A DNA stretch of 64,000 nucleotides from Durusdinium trenchii (Eukaryota > Sar > Dinophyceae > Suessiales > Symbiodiniaceae). Every line of letters starts with the position of its first letter. Within the stretch, counting starts at the first letter, position 1. Shown here piece after piece: positions 46,501-58,600 of the stretch. Both the position numbers and the translations under genes were made by a program. The stretch lies in assembly GCA_963970005.1 (NCBI GenBank), contig CAXAMN010021113.1, positions 557,901-621,900 on the forward strand, read 5' to 3'. The notes beneath the pieces were generated by a model that did not search any database, had not been told where the DNA came from, and worked only from the letters and a program-made list of their open reading frames with translations.

Positions 46501-49500
46501 ATGGCTTTTAGATGTTTCAAGGGATTCAAGGGTCAGAGTAAATGTTCGTTCGTCCCATGGTTTGTCAACATCGATGCAGCCTACCATTAGTCTTTCCGCA
46601 ACCCACCACTAGTCTTTCCCCCAGCCCATCACTTGGACCCCGAAACCACAGTCCGAGTCCAATGACTTGCTTTCAGTCGGTGCCGCCGACTTTGGAACTT
46701 CATTCACATGATCGTCCATCATCATATTCACATGATCGGGCCATGGATCGGGCTCCCCCATCCGTACCCCAAATGCCGCCCCATTGACCCTGAAAGTCCC
46801 TGAAACCACCCCAATCCCTACAGGTCCAGGGCCATCCTCCGTTCAACTATCAACTATCCGGGTCCAGGAGGTACCTGGATGGACCCTATGAAAATGCAAT
46901 ACAACTGCCACATCGAAAAACAGATCCCCGGTTTTGATTGATCAGGATAATGTGTTATGTTCCCGAACTGCGTCAATCCCCAAACCTGGGACAGCTTTGG
47001 CCTCCCACCTGCTAGCGATTAATGGCCTCCAAAGCCCTAACTGCTACGTTCGTAGCTTCGTCACGTTCGTACCGTCGTAATGCCAGGAGGCGCCCCGCGA
47101 CGAACTCGCGTCCGATCGCTCTGGACTCGTAGGCGATGCCCGATCGATCCATCCCTATAGGGATCCAGTCGGACGGTACGACTGGACCCTCAAAACCTAC
47201 ATAAGAGTGTCTCCAATCACCGTACCTGAGAAGGTACTTGGATCCCTAGGGCATCTGGTTCCTAGCCGTTCCGGATCTCTCCGAGCCGTTGGATGCACCG
47301 CACCCTCCGAGGCGCGAGGTGTCACCCGGCAGATGTCGGGCGCAGAGGCCAAGAAGGCCACAGAAGAAACGAGCAAAGTGGGGTTGGGTGAGGGGGGTGG
47401 CGAGGGTGTAGGTTTTGGATGGTATTGGTGTTACTGTTATTTTAAGAATTTATCATAAGCATACAATGCTTAATGTATAAATTAATTTAGAACAAATTAT
47501 TTGTTTATGCACACACATGATGTTTGATAGGATGTCGTTTTTGGGAGTTGGTTGTTGTTGGTTTTGTTGTTTCTTGGGTCAGCTTGGTTGTTGGAATTGT
47601 TTGGTTTGTTGGTCAGCTGCTTGATTGACTGTTTTGGAAGAGAATACGTGGTTGCAACTGTTGTATGATTGCAAGCAACCATGATGACTAGCAGCAGTTT
47701 ACCTTGTCTTGGCTTTGTTTAATTGCTAAGCTGCTTCTAAAAACATAAGCAAAAAGAACGCAACTCCTGCAGTCCAACAATGACTCTCAGGGGATTGGAA
47801 GCTATCAAGGCATTGAGAGGAGTCTTGAAGAGTCCACCTATCTGTTGAAGAAGGCCGACCCCTTTCAATGCGGAAGTCTGAGATTCGATGCGCACGAATC
47901 ACACAGCAAAATAAGGGGCGATAGGTATCACTCAAATATCTCTGTCTTTGCAAGCTGTGGCCAGCGGTGCCATCAGACTTATGTCCATCTACTGAAGTTC
48001 CCATAGCTCCACAATTCATGTAGACTCTGGATATCTTGGATTATAATTTCAATGCCCCAAAGGGAAGAGGTCCTACAACCCAAATATAATCAAGAGATAT
48101 CAAGAGTCTACATTGATTACTATGTATAAATCTGTCTCATAGCCCCACCTGTCCAAGGGTTGTCCAAGGGTCGCAAGAAAAGCTGCTCGGCACGTCCTGG
48201 TCAGCCGGCTCAGGTGTGTCCTGAGGTCATCTTGGTCCAAGTTCCCACAGTGGCCCGGCACGTCTGTGTTGGGTGCGATCCATGTGGATTTACCAAGCTT
48301 GTGGGACGGCCACTGGTGACTCATGAGATTGGAAGATTGATTGGTTTTTCGGTCCAAACCGGAGGTTTCGGTGGGAACTCGGAGATTGAAGAGATTGGAT
48401 TGTGGAAGAGATTGGTGTCTTTGTGGAGTTGCTGGGGTGTTTGGTGAACTTGAGTTCGGATGACCACGTTTGTGAAGAAGAAACATCATGGGACACGTTG
48501 TGGGGTGCACAACCCGGACGATACATATAGGCTTGAAGACGTATCATGTTGGTGAATTCATAGTGAAACCCGTATCTCCGAGTCAACTATTATATGGCAT
48601 TGAATTAATTGAATTGCTCAACCAAGTGAAACATCCTCCCGGCAAACCAGGCCGTCGCTAGCTGCATCTTCGTCGGTTAGAGCAGCTGAATCCCGTGGTT
48701 TCAACGCCCAGCACCAGCACCATCCTGGGTCACCGACTGCTGGTCTACACAGCTAAACCGGGCAGGAGATTGGTAGTATACATCTTGAGAAGGTTGAGAG
48801 ATGGTCTTCAAGAAGGTTGTGCTATACAGGGAACACCTGCTTCGGGTCGTTTTGATGACACACCTTAATTTTTGCTTGTGTTTTTTGGTTAACTGTGAAC
48901 GACTGGAAGTGAGGTATCTTTGTCCCATGTATGGCTCCCGTCCCACATCCAAAAAGATAGGGACAGACCTCGGTCGGCAATGCCCCCACCTGACGTCACC
49001 TCGCGTTGTGGTGAGCAACATGCCGTCCTGTTGCTGTTGAGGCCTTTGGCAAGGCAGACTTGCAGATCTACAAGGCCCCCCATGTTCAGAACAGGTGTGA
49101 AGGGGAACGTCTTCATCCATCTAGCTGTGTTTTTTGGGGATGAAGTATGGATCAGGGGAGGATGGAAGCCACCAACAGCCACCAGGGTGTCATGGATAAG
49201 TGTTCTGAAGATTTCTGAAGGAGGTTTTACATATTTTTGCACTGTTTCTTGATGAATAGCCAGGGTGTTGGGTGATTTTGCGCACAGATCAACGTCATTG
49301 GGGTGGATTGGTGTCTTTGAGCATCTCTATACAGATTCTCCATGCATGTGAAAGCCAAGTTGCATGGCAAAGCCCAAATGGCAAAACTACACCATCTTGA
49401 ACTTGTAACCAGATGTCGGCTGATTTTGTTGCTGGGGACGGACTCGTGAACGAAAATATGTGCCTGGCCCCCAGATGTTCCTGGCCCCCAAATCCTTTGG

Positions 49501-49601
49501 AGACATTCGGTCCCGAATCCTTTCGAGGGGTCTGGGTTCTCAAGTCCCTAGGGAGACCAAGGGTTGTTTAATGGCGTTTGGGCAATAGTAATAGTATATA
49601 G

Positions 49602-49638
<37 letters not shown>

Positions 49639-52600
49639 TAGAGAGAGAGACGGACAGACAGACAGACGGACAGACAGAGACAGACAGAGACAGACAGAGA
49701 CAGACAGAGACAGATAGAGACAGACAGAGACAGACAGAGACAGACAGAGACAGACAGACACAGACAGACACAGACAGACACAGACAGACAGACAGACAGA
49801 TAGATAGATAGATAGATAGTATATTATAGTAGTAGTAGTAGTAGTAGTAGCTGTAGTAGTAGTAGCAGTAGTAGTAGCAGCAGCAGTAGTAGTAGTGGCA
49901 GTAGTAGTAGTAGCAGTAGCAGTAGCAGTAGCAGTAGCAGTAGCAGNNNNNNNNNNAGTAGCAGTAGCAGTAGCAGTAGCAGTAGCAGTAGCAGTAGCAG
50001 TAGTAGTAGTAGCAGTAGCAGTAGCAGTAGCAGTAGCAGTAGCAGTAGTAGTAGTAGTAGTAGCAGCAGTAGTAGTACAAGGTCAGGTCTTTGGCAAACA
50101 AGGCAGCCAGGCAGCCGTTCCAATGAAGTTGGATGCCGAACGAAGAGAGGAGTTCCCAGGTGCACATTCATCGGCCCGTGGATGGGACTGATTAGCATCC
50201 CAGGCTGAAGCTCCTGGAGATGGATGTTGAAGATGGAAAGGATATGCATGGGTTTGTCCCATTACCTGTAAGAGTCAGTAATCATTTATCCACATTTATG
50301 ATAATTATACCCTTGAATCTGAGAAGTAGAGCCCTTGCTAACCATCATCGTCCACTGCTAATACCCACGAAGGATACGTGACGTTCGACTCATGAAAGCC
50401 CCACGTTGCTCATCCAGCCCCCCGTTTGACACCACGGGGTTCGTGAGTGAATCCATGATTCAAGAGACCTCAGGTTGATGCCTGGTCTAAACAAAGATAA
50501 TATCAATTAAGGATGACATAATCAGACAAGAAACACCTCAACAAGCACTCACTCCCTAGGGATCCAGTCGTGCCTTCTCAGAAGGTTGGACTGAGGTGGG
50601 TGCCATCATCGAGTCCAGTCATACCTTCTGAGGTTCGGTACGACTGGATTCCTATAGGGATTGTTTAAACTTTCCACGGACGCTTGCGTCACTTTCCCTA
50701 AGTCTCCAAGTACCTCCTCAGAAGGTATTTAGACCCTCCAAACCCACCCCAAACATGTTCTCAGAAGGTACTTGGAGGCCGCTTTGTGTCCGTCAACGGA
50801 CGCCCCAATCCCTTCCAGCCACACGCCACGGACGCCACGGACGCCACGGACGCGTCGTCCACAGGACGCGGGCGACGCCGTGGTCGACCTCTTGGCCTCC
50901 CGCTGCGACGCCACGGAGAAGCGCTCGGTGGACGAGGCCAGGAACGGCGGCGGTGAAGGTGGGGAGGAGAGGTCCGGGGGAGGCCGGAGCAGGAGGAAAT
51001 GATAGAAATGTCTTATAACTATCCCAGACCATCTATGTCATGCAAGAGTTACTGTACTTATATATATATATATACCTTGTGCCACTTGTGCCTCCAAACA
51101 GGACAAAAACGTAGGGTTCATCCCAAAACACGAGGTTCTTGGAGGAAACACGAGGTTTCCCATTTTGGTGTTTTTTTCCGCCCATGCCATCTTCGAAGGC
51201 CGGGCCACAGGAACTTGAATTCAAACTCCAAAAGCCCAGGTTGATGATCAGAACGAAAAACATCTCAACCAAAAATGCAACTATTGTACCCCCCTAAAGC
51301 CCGTGAAAAAAACACGGGTTGTCACGGTATAATCACGGGTTTGTCACGGGTTCGTCACGGGTTTGGGAAACACAATGTTTTTCTGAAAACCCGAGGTTTT
51401 TCATCCAAAATCATGGGTTGACACGGGATAATCACGGGTTTGACACGGGTTTGTCACGGGTTATCGGAGCTCTCAATCACGGACCCGAACTTTCCTGACA
51501 AGAGTGTTGAATGTTTTATAAACATATTGTGAAACATGTTTTGACCACGGAAAATTTGATAAGTCGGCGGGAGAAAATGAATATGGAGCACCTGCACATG
51601 GCTATCGAGGGTTTTGGGGCAAAACACGAGGATTTGGTTAAAAACCCGAGGTTTTCCCTTATGTCACGGCTAAACCCGAGGTTTGTTTTCAAACCCGACA
51701 AATTTGTAGGGTTCAGATGCTCAGGGTATATATATATATATTTGGGTTATGAATCGGGTGTATGTATAACTATGCCAGTCCCATGGTTTTAGAATCATCC
51801 GAGATATGCCAGGGGACAATATGGGGGAATGGTCCAGCACTCTATCAGCATCTCGTGGTGCCCAATTCTGGGTACTTAAGTTCGTTGTCTTCCCAGGCTG
51901 GGCGTTAAGGATTGGCCAATTTTTGGTCACCAGGGTTTTGACCCGTACTGGTACCAGTACTCAAGATGCTTGACCAGTACTGGCACTAGTACCAGTACTA
52001 TGGTACGGTACTTATGCTTTTTGTTTTTCAGTACTACAGATGGATGCCTCGTGCCTATGCCAGGATGACAATGGTCCCCTGGTCCCAGGCAAGTCTGGTC
52101 ACTTATAGCAAGACGAAGCCGAAGCGCCGTCGACCGTTTCGAGCATGTTCTAAGCAACATTAAAGTTGCACAGCGCGGAATCCTTTGTTTGATGATTGGA
52201 CCTTGCACGATGCCTGTACATGACCCAAGGAACATGATGATTGGGCATTGATGACCAGTATGATGACCACCTTCTTTCCTCTTTGCACCAAGGTGGCCAT
52301 CGACATCACCGGCGCGGCCGAGCATCTGCTGGCCTCGCGCGCCGCGGCCGAGCTCGGCGCCGCCGCGTCGGCGGCGACGCACCTGGCAGACTCGGCGCTG
52401 AGCGTCGACGCGGCGAAGGTGACCCGAAGCTCGGCCCGGCAGGGGCATGACAAGCAGCAGAGCAGGTGCGGTGGGGTGGGGCAGTTGAGAGTTGATGCAT
52501 GTCGCAGGGTGGGAGGGATGCTTTAAGAAGTATACATAGTGAATCTGATTGATTGGGAGAGCTTCGTAAGTTTTTGCTTGCTGAGTGTTGTGATGTGGGC

Positions 52601-55600
52601 AGGTGTTGCTTGCTGAGTCTATACAAGCTTGTGAACCGGTTGGATCCTGAATCATCTGAGCAACAAGCTTTCGCCAGGGACACCTCCGAGCTTGCTGATG
52701 GATGGGAGGAGATGATCTACATGTCAGCTGGGCTGGGCTGTTTAGCAGGCCTCCTTTGGAATTGAATTCCCATTGGCAACTGTTGTCCCTTGATGGAGGA
52801 ACAAGGGGTGTCAAGCAACATGTTCCCCGAGATCCACTTTTGAGCGGTTTTCCCTTGTTTGAAGCTTTGCAAGGTTGCCTCGCAATCTTCACGCGCAGAA
52901 GTTCCAAATGGTGCCCATTTGCTCCCCCTGAGAGCTAGAAAATATGGCAACAAGGAGCGCAACACGGGGTGCATGTGCATCTTTTGTGGGGCTCCAGTAT
53001 GCTCCAGTCCTTCATCTGAAGGGCCAGGGCGGGCATGCCAGGGGGGTGGTTCCTACCGAGTCGCCGGGTCCAGCGAGTCGCCTGACGATGAAGACCCGGA
53101 TGAAGTCCAATGACTTGTTTTGTTCACTGAATGAAAGGAATCAAAGGAAGTTCCTCTTCTCTTCAGGGTCCAAAGACATCCCAAGATCATTGAAACCAAA
53201 AATGCGGGGACTCTGGAACGCCATCTCGCTGCGCTTGCGCGTGCCGGCGCGCGCCCTGACGGTGGAGGAGGTCTTGCGACGAGCTGCCTCCGATCCTGTG
53301 GCCTGGCGCCTCATCGCCGGCGCGGTGGTGGTGAAGGAGCTCCGGCAGCAGGTGCACGGTGAAAGGGCCCACGAAAGAGTGAGGAATGGCTGGGCCATGC
53401 CGGGCCTAGCTACCAGCACCCGACTTCACAGGTGCTTCCTGGTGACAACAGGTGCCCAGAAACCACCTGTTAGGGTCTCCAAACAGCCTGTTGGAGGGTC
53501 CTGGTAGTGATGACTATAGGGAGGATCCGAAGAAGAGCCCAACAGATGTAGCAGGGGCCAAGCTGGCCGGACAAATGCAAGCATCACGAATAGTGGTTGG
53601 GAGATCAGTTGGCCGGAAATCATCTCAGCTACAAGATACTCAACTTTGTTTAAGCAGAAGTCAAGTACCCAGAAACTCCAAACACCCCTTGGTCCCTCAA
53701 AACCTCGGGATTGGTGAGAAACCCCAGACCCCTGACCAGTTCGGATTCGGGTCCGACCCCTCCAAAGGATGGGTCATTGGTTCGACCCCAGACCCCTCCA
53801 GAGGATTCGGGTCCGACCCCTCCATATGAGAGTCCAGGGTTGCGTTTCAGATCCTCAAGCTTTTGCTGTCACGTCCGGACAGGTGGAGTCCACCTTGGGC
53901 TTCACATGCTCTGGAGGCGTAGCAACGAACAAGGTCCTGGCGAAGCAAGAGGACTCGGCGGGAAAGGACGGGACGTGCCGAGAAAGGCAGGATGGATGAG
54001 TGGTTCCCATATAATGATGGACGAGGATGGATGGATGGGTATATAGTTTGGTGTTGCAGTGACCTTCCAACTGATTTAAAGACTCCTTCTGGCCCTTCGT
54101 AGTGTCTCAAAATAGGGGTGTTCCCCACGACCCCAAACAACGGGAAGATCCATGAGTTCACAGACTTTCACACCGTGATTTGAGAGTCCAACAAAGAGAC
54201 AGAGCATGGTAGGTGCTGTCGGTTGTTCTCAAGGACTTGAGGATCTGCAGAGCCTCAAACTCTTCGTGGGCTGGTTTCTAGAGGAAGTGGACCTTGGCGA
54301 GCCGACAGTCGAACTCCCTGAAAAAAAGAAAACACAGTATGTTTACGGCAACTCTTCCAGGCAAAAATCCATGTTCAATGAATCTGCTTGTAAGTACTTA
54401 TTGCAGCACTCTTGACAACTCCCTGCCACTGTTTTCTCCCACATCCAGAAGTCCTGAGTCTGCCACCTTCAAATTACTAGACCCCCAACAAAACCACCCC
54501 AACCACCCGGTCAGGAGGTAGTTGAAGCCCAAATGTGACATATTGGTGTTTGGGGACCGCAAGCCGCCTTTTTCATCCCCATTTGGCACCAACCCAGGCT
54601 GGGCTGTGGACTGCACAAACCCAACCAACAGGCGCGGGATGCGTTGCTGGGTCGCTGGCAAGACCTGAAGGCGAGAGAGACACAGAGATATATATATAGA
54701 GAGAGAGAGAGCGCCCCATGTGGCGTACGCCAGTTGACATGCCATATAGAATTTAGATGAATTTAGCTATTATTTTTGACCTCTGCTCTAGAGATGCGCG
54801 ATCTCTGGCAGGCCGAAGATCTGAGTTTGCTCGGAAGATACATCGCGGGGCGCGCTACGTCCGCCCAGTCGAAACTCCTGCGTCGGCTGCGGTGCAGCGA
54901 TGCCTCCTGCGGAGGAGCTCAGGATGATGTGGGAGAAAAGGGTTCAGCTGCTTTCTTGTCTCGAGACTGCGGCCAAGACGGAGCGCTACACTGAATTTCC
55001 TCATAGCAGCAGTGGCATCACAACCGGAACTGCAAGCGGCATATGTCGGAACCATTCAAGCCGCTGAGAGAACCGAGCTACTTTGACCAAGAGTCTAGGC
55101 AGTGGGTCAAGAGAGACCATTGGGCTGCACTGACACAGAGCTATGGAGCAGCCGCACGGACCAAGAGTCTAGGCAGCAGCCCCAGAGGCAGACCAGCCCA
55201 GACCATTCATGCCGCCCAAGTGTGTTGGGCAGCACATTTGTGCATGTCCCTCAGCTGCGGGGTACGTTGCAGGACTCGAGTCTGTAGAGGCGGTGGTGTT
55301 CGAATGGTACTTCGGAATGCGGGGCTGTCTCATACCGGCCCTTATATATATATATATATATATGATCAGGGCTCGGTCGGAAACGCACAGAATCATTGAA
55401 ATGGCACAAGCGCCCAACTGCCAAGTCCCTATTGAGGAAGTACTACAACAGTTCAAGGACCGCTGTGTCACTTCCTTTCGCCCCTGGGGCGCACGCGGAA
55501 AACAACAAACATTGCAGTCAAAGCACACAGTATGCAACTGACTCCACCAGTCCCCTTTGCGGTTTGTTGGATAGTCAGACAGAATAGCATGGTCAGAATC

Positions 55601-58600
55601 GCAGATGCACTTTGCTATGGATTTGATCCACTCAATGGTCAAAGGCACTGTTTAAAAAGAGGCTAGAGGTGGGATCGGAGCAATGGATTCGCTATGATTA
55701 GATTTTTGGAAGGAAAAACATGAAACAACAAGCTGACGTGAATCGCAGTTGGGAACGGGTGTGAGAATTCCAATATACAAGTATTTACTATAAATTCCGG
55801 GACACAGCAGCCCACAGCGCAGTGAGAAGTGAACGCAACATTGAATCACAAACGATGCGGGAGGCTCACACACTGACCAACATGGACGACATTATCAATT
55901 GTGCAGAATTGCCTCAGACTATGGACACGAGCCATTCAGCGCATCTGAAGAAAGTGCCAGAGAGACCCCATTGGCCAGCTATTTGGTCCAATAGTGAGGA
56001 GAAGAGATATACATCGAGGTTCATTGAGGATTGATTAGGAGGTCTCACAGTTTTGCCACAGGTTGACATGCCAAGGTTGGCATGAGAGCTGAGTGAAACT
56101 TGGAGAATTCCCAGGGGCCCTTCATTCGTGACCATGTAAAGGCTCAAAACAATGACCTGCATCAGAAGTTCTGCTTGGTGACACATATTGTTGTCGTCGT
56201 GATTCTTCTTCTTCTTCTTGTCGTTGTTTCTCTATTGCAAGCCCGCACCACGAGCCACTAGTTTGACCTGTGTACTCTCCAAACAGTGAACGCAGCGAAA
56301 TGACTTGGGGTTCCCTCGAGTGTGGATTTTGCTACATTACGATCAGTATGGGAACTGTCGCACTGTAGCACCAGTTCAATTTTGGCAAGCCACCCAGAGG
56401 GACACTTCAGCAAACTATGGGGCGCTTTACCACAAAAAAAATGAAATTGAAGTTCCCTGCGAGGCAGGCTTATCGCCTAGTTCTTGGACTTATCCAAAAA
56501 TGTGTTGTGCACCTCAAGACTGTTGACATACGATTGAACTTCTGGTTGTTTCTGTGGTGCTTAATGACAGTTGTCCTAACCCAGACACGGCTAATTGGAC
56601 TGCCATATATGCCTATATTGGGGTGTTTTTTGGGGTCAATTGATCGGCATATATGGCAGTCCCATTAGTCGCGTCTGGGTAATGGAAGCTGAGTGCATTC
56701 CACGCACGTCTGGGCCCCTGGGCTATGGAAAAAGTACTGGAGAAACGTGCGGATGCCACTGCCACCTGCCACTGCGCGTGCCAGACCCTTTTGCTGCCAC
56801 ATGCCGCCCCCGTGTTGTTGAAGGTGCGGACGAGCGGGCGGGGACTGCCAGGGCTGCGGGACTGTGGGTTCCAAAGCGTGACCAAAACCTTTGCGGGGAC
56901 AGATTTGTCGTTGTCACTTGCTTTTGTTCAAAGGGGCTTGGACCAGGCAGAGGGCTTGATGTCGTGCATGTGTCGTGCAGGGCGGTTGGGAGCGATTGAT
57001 CCATTTGAGACCTCCATTGGGCTGGTCACCGCCATGCTCCGCATCAATCGCAGGATCTGCCGCTGGATCGCCTTCCTGGTCTGGGCGGTGACTTTGGTCA
57101 AGCCGTCAAAAGCCGCCACTTTGCAGACTTTGCAGCTTGCTGGGTGGTCGGGTTGGGCAGCGGCAGCTTGGTGGGAAGGAACCACAGATATGAAAGGTTC
57201 CTAGAATCTGTTGAAACATGTTGAAACCTCATGTTGTCTTCTCATGTTGATCTCATGTTGTGTCCTAAAGACTCCATGGGACTGGAAGATATGCCGCCTG
57301 AGAAAGACCCCTGATGGCCACTGATCCGTTGCCAGTGCTATTGGTGGTATAGCCTTGGTGAAGTTTGCTCCAGCCTTCCATGTTCAACAGCGAGTACTTC
57401 TGCAAGAACGGAGACCTCTCCAAAGCTGTTGAGTCCGCAGGTCAGACACTGGCGGTTTCACCGTTCTAGCCCCTATCACCTTGATTTGAAGCCTTGAGTG
57501 GGGTGGAAACCAGCGAGCCAAGCCAAGCCCGTCAAGGGCGAACGAGGCGAGCCAAGCACTCCAAGTCTTTCCAACCAGTTCCCAACGCTTTCAATATGGC
57601 CTACAGCAAAATAAAAGTGTGTCAGAACAAATAGGAAGACCTCTCAGCTGGACCTGGAAGACAAAACATCTAGTCTGACTACCCAAACCGGGCCAATCCG
57701 GTTGCGGGTCCCCCTATATCAAAACTACAGACCCATATGGCCGTATACAGCTTGTCACATCGCGTCCTGAGACGAGTCGCCTGGGAAAATCGACCCGACC
57801 CTTCGCTGAGGGAGACAACGGATGCACAGCAGGGCGAGCGGTCCTAGCGGTCCCAACGGTTGGCTTCCGTCAAAGTCTTCGGGACACCCGACTCAACATG
57901 ACTCAACAAGAAGAAGCGGACAGATCGATTGTTTATGTGTATTTTTACTGAGGGGTCAGTCTATGCTGATATGCTCCTCGATATTTTTAGGAGCCATACG
58001 TACCAAAGAGTCTTGGCTTTTAAAGTGGAGAATGATCTAGATCCATCTGTGGGTTTGCCAAGAGGATTGGATTGAGTACCTTTACATTTCATCCAGGAGT
58101 TCTATGGTGGATCGTTAAGTGTAGACGTTTGATTAGTAACAGCACCCGGTTGGATTTTGAAACCTCTTCATGGCATATGAGAGGGTTGAAGTATCATCAA
58201 GAGAGTTCCAAACGACCCAAACGAGCTGGCTGACTGACCCTTGTCCCAGGTTTCGGCGTCCAATCGGCGGGCGAGCTCTTACAGGTACGGACACTGATGT
58301 GAGACGGGTTTCCATGATTTGGAGGGGATATGACGAACTGACAGGCCTTCAACGACGTCTCCAACTACCTCCAAGGTGTTTTTTGGTGGATCCTATAAGT
58401 GGAGGGTTTGTCTCTACCTCCTGAGCACTTCTGACGATGTGGTTGAGGCCCTACTAGTAGGGTTTAGAAGAGTGAATCTTTTGACAATCGTCCTGAGAGA
58501 ACATGGCGCCGTACATCCTGAGACAGGTTGTCCAGTGAGGGACCCCCCAAATTCATTTGAGCACATATTGTTGTCATATACAGTATTGATTATAGCTAGG

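Noticed and set aside
47760..48004. Open + strand frame of about 80 codons within a POLH intron
   Set aside because: No ATG, no homology recognised and an equally long antisense frame, so there is no basis to choose.
49540..50249. Leu-, Tyr/Cys- and Ser/Val-rich ORFs of up to 199 codons
   Set aside because: Microsatellite readings, partly across N bases.
51927..52907. 326-codon - strand ORF, the longest in the window
   Set aside because: It is antisense to POLH exon 9, whose GC-rich codons suppress stops on the other strand; low-complexity Arg/Ala stretches match that.
54206..54415. 69-codon ORF between POLH exons 11 and 12
   Set aside because: Protein-like start ([19 protein letters not shown]), but exons 11 and 12 join exactly without it.
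54880..55070. Coil-like frame [20 protein letters not shown]
   Set aside because: Looks coding but lies between POLH exons 12 and 13, which join in phase without it. No matching splice borders, so it is left unassigned.
56725..57204. 159-codon + strand ORF
   Set aside because: Only its middle (56824-56935) fits POLH as exon 13. The flanks are intron; the hydrophobic tail and an antisense frame over 57.0-57.2 kb give no match.
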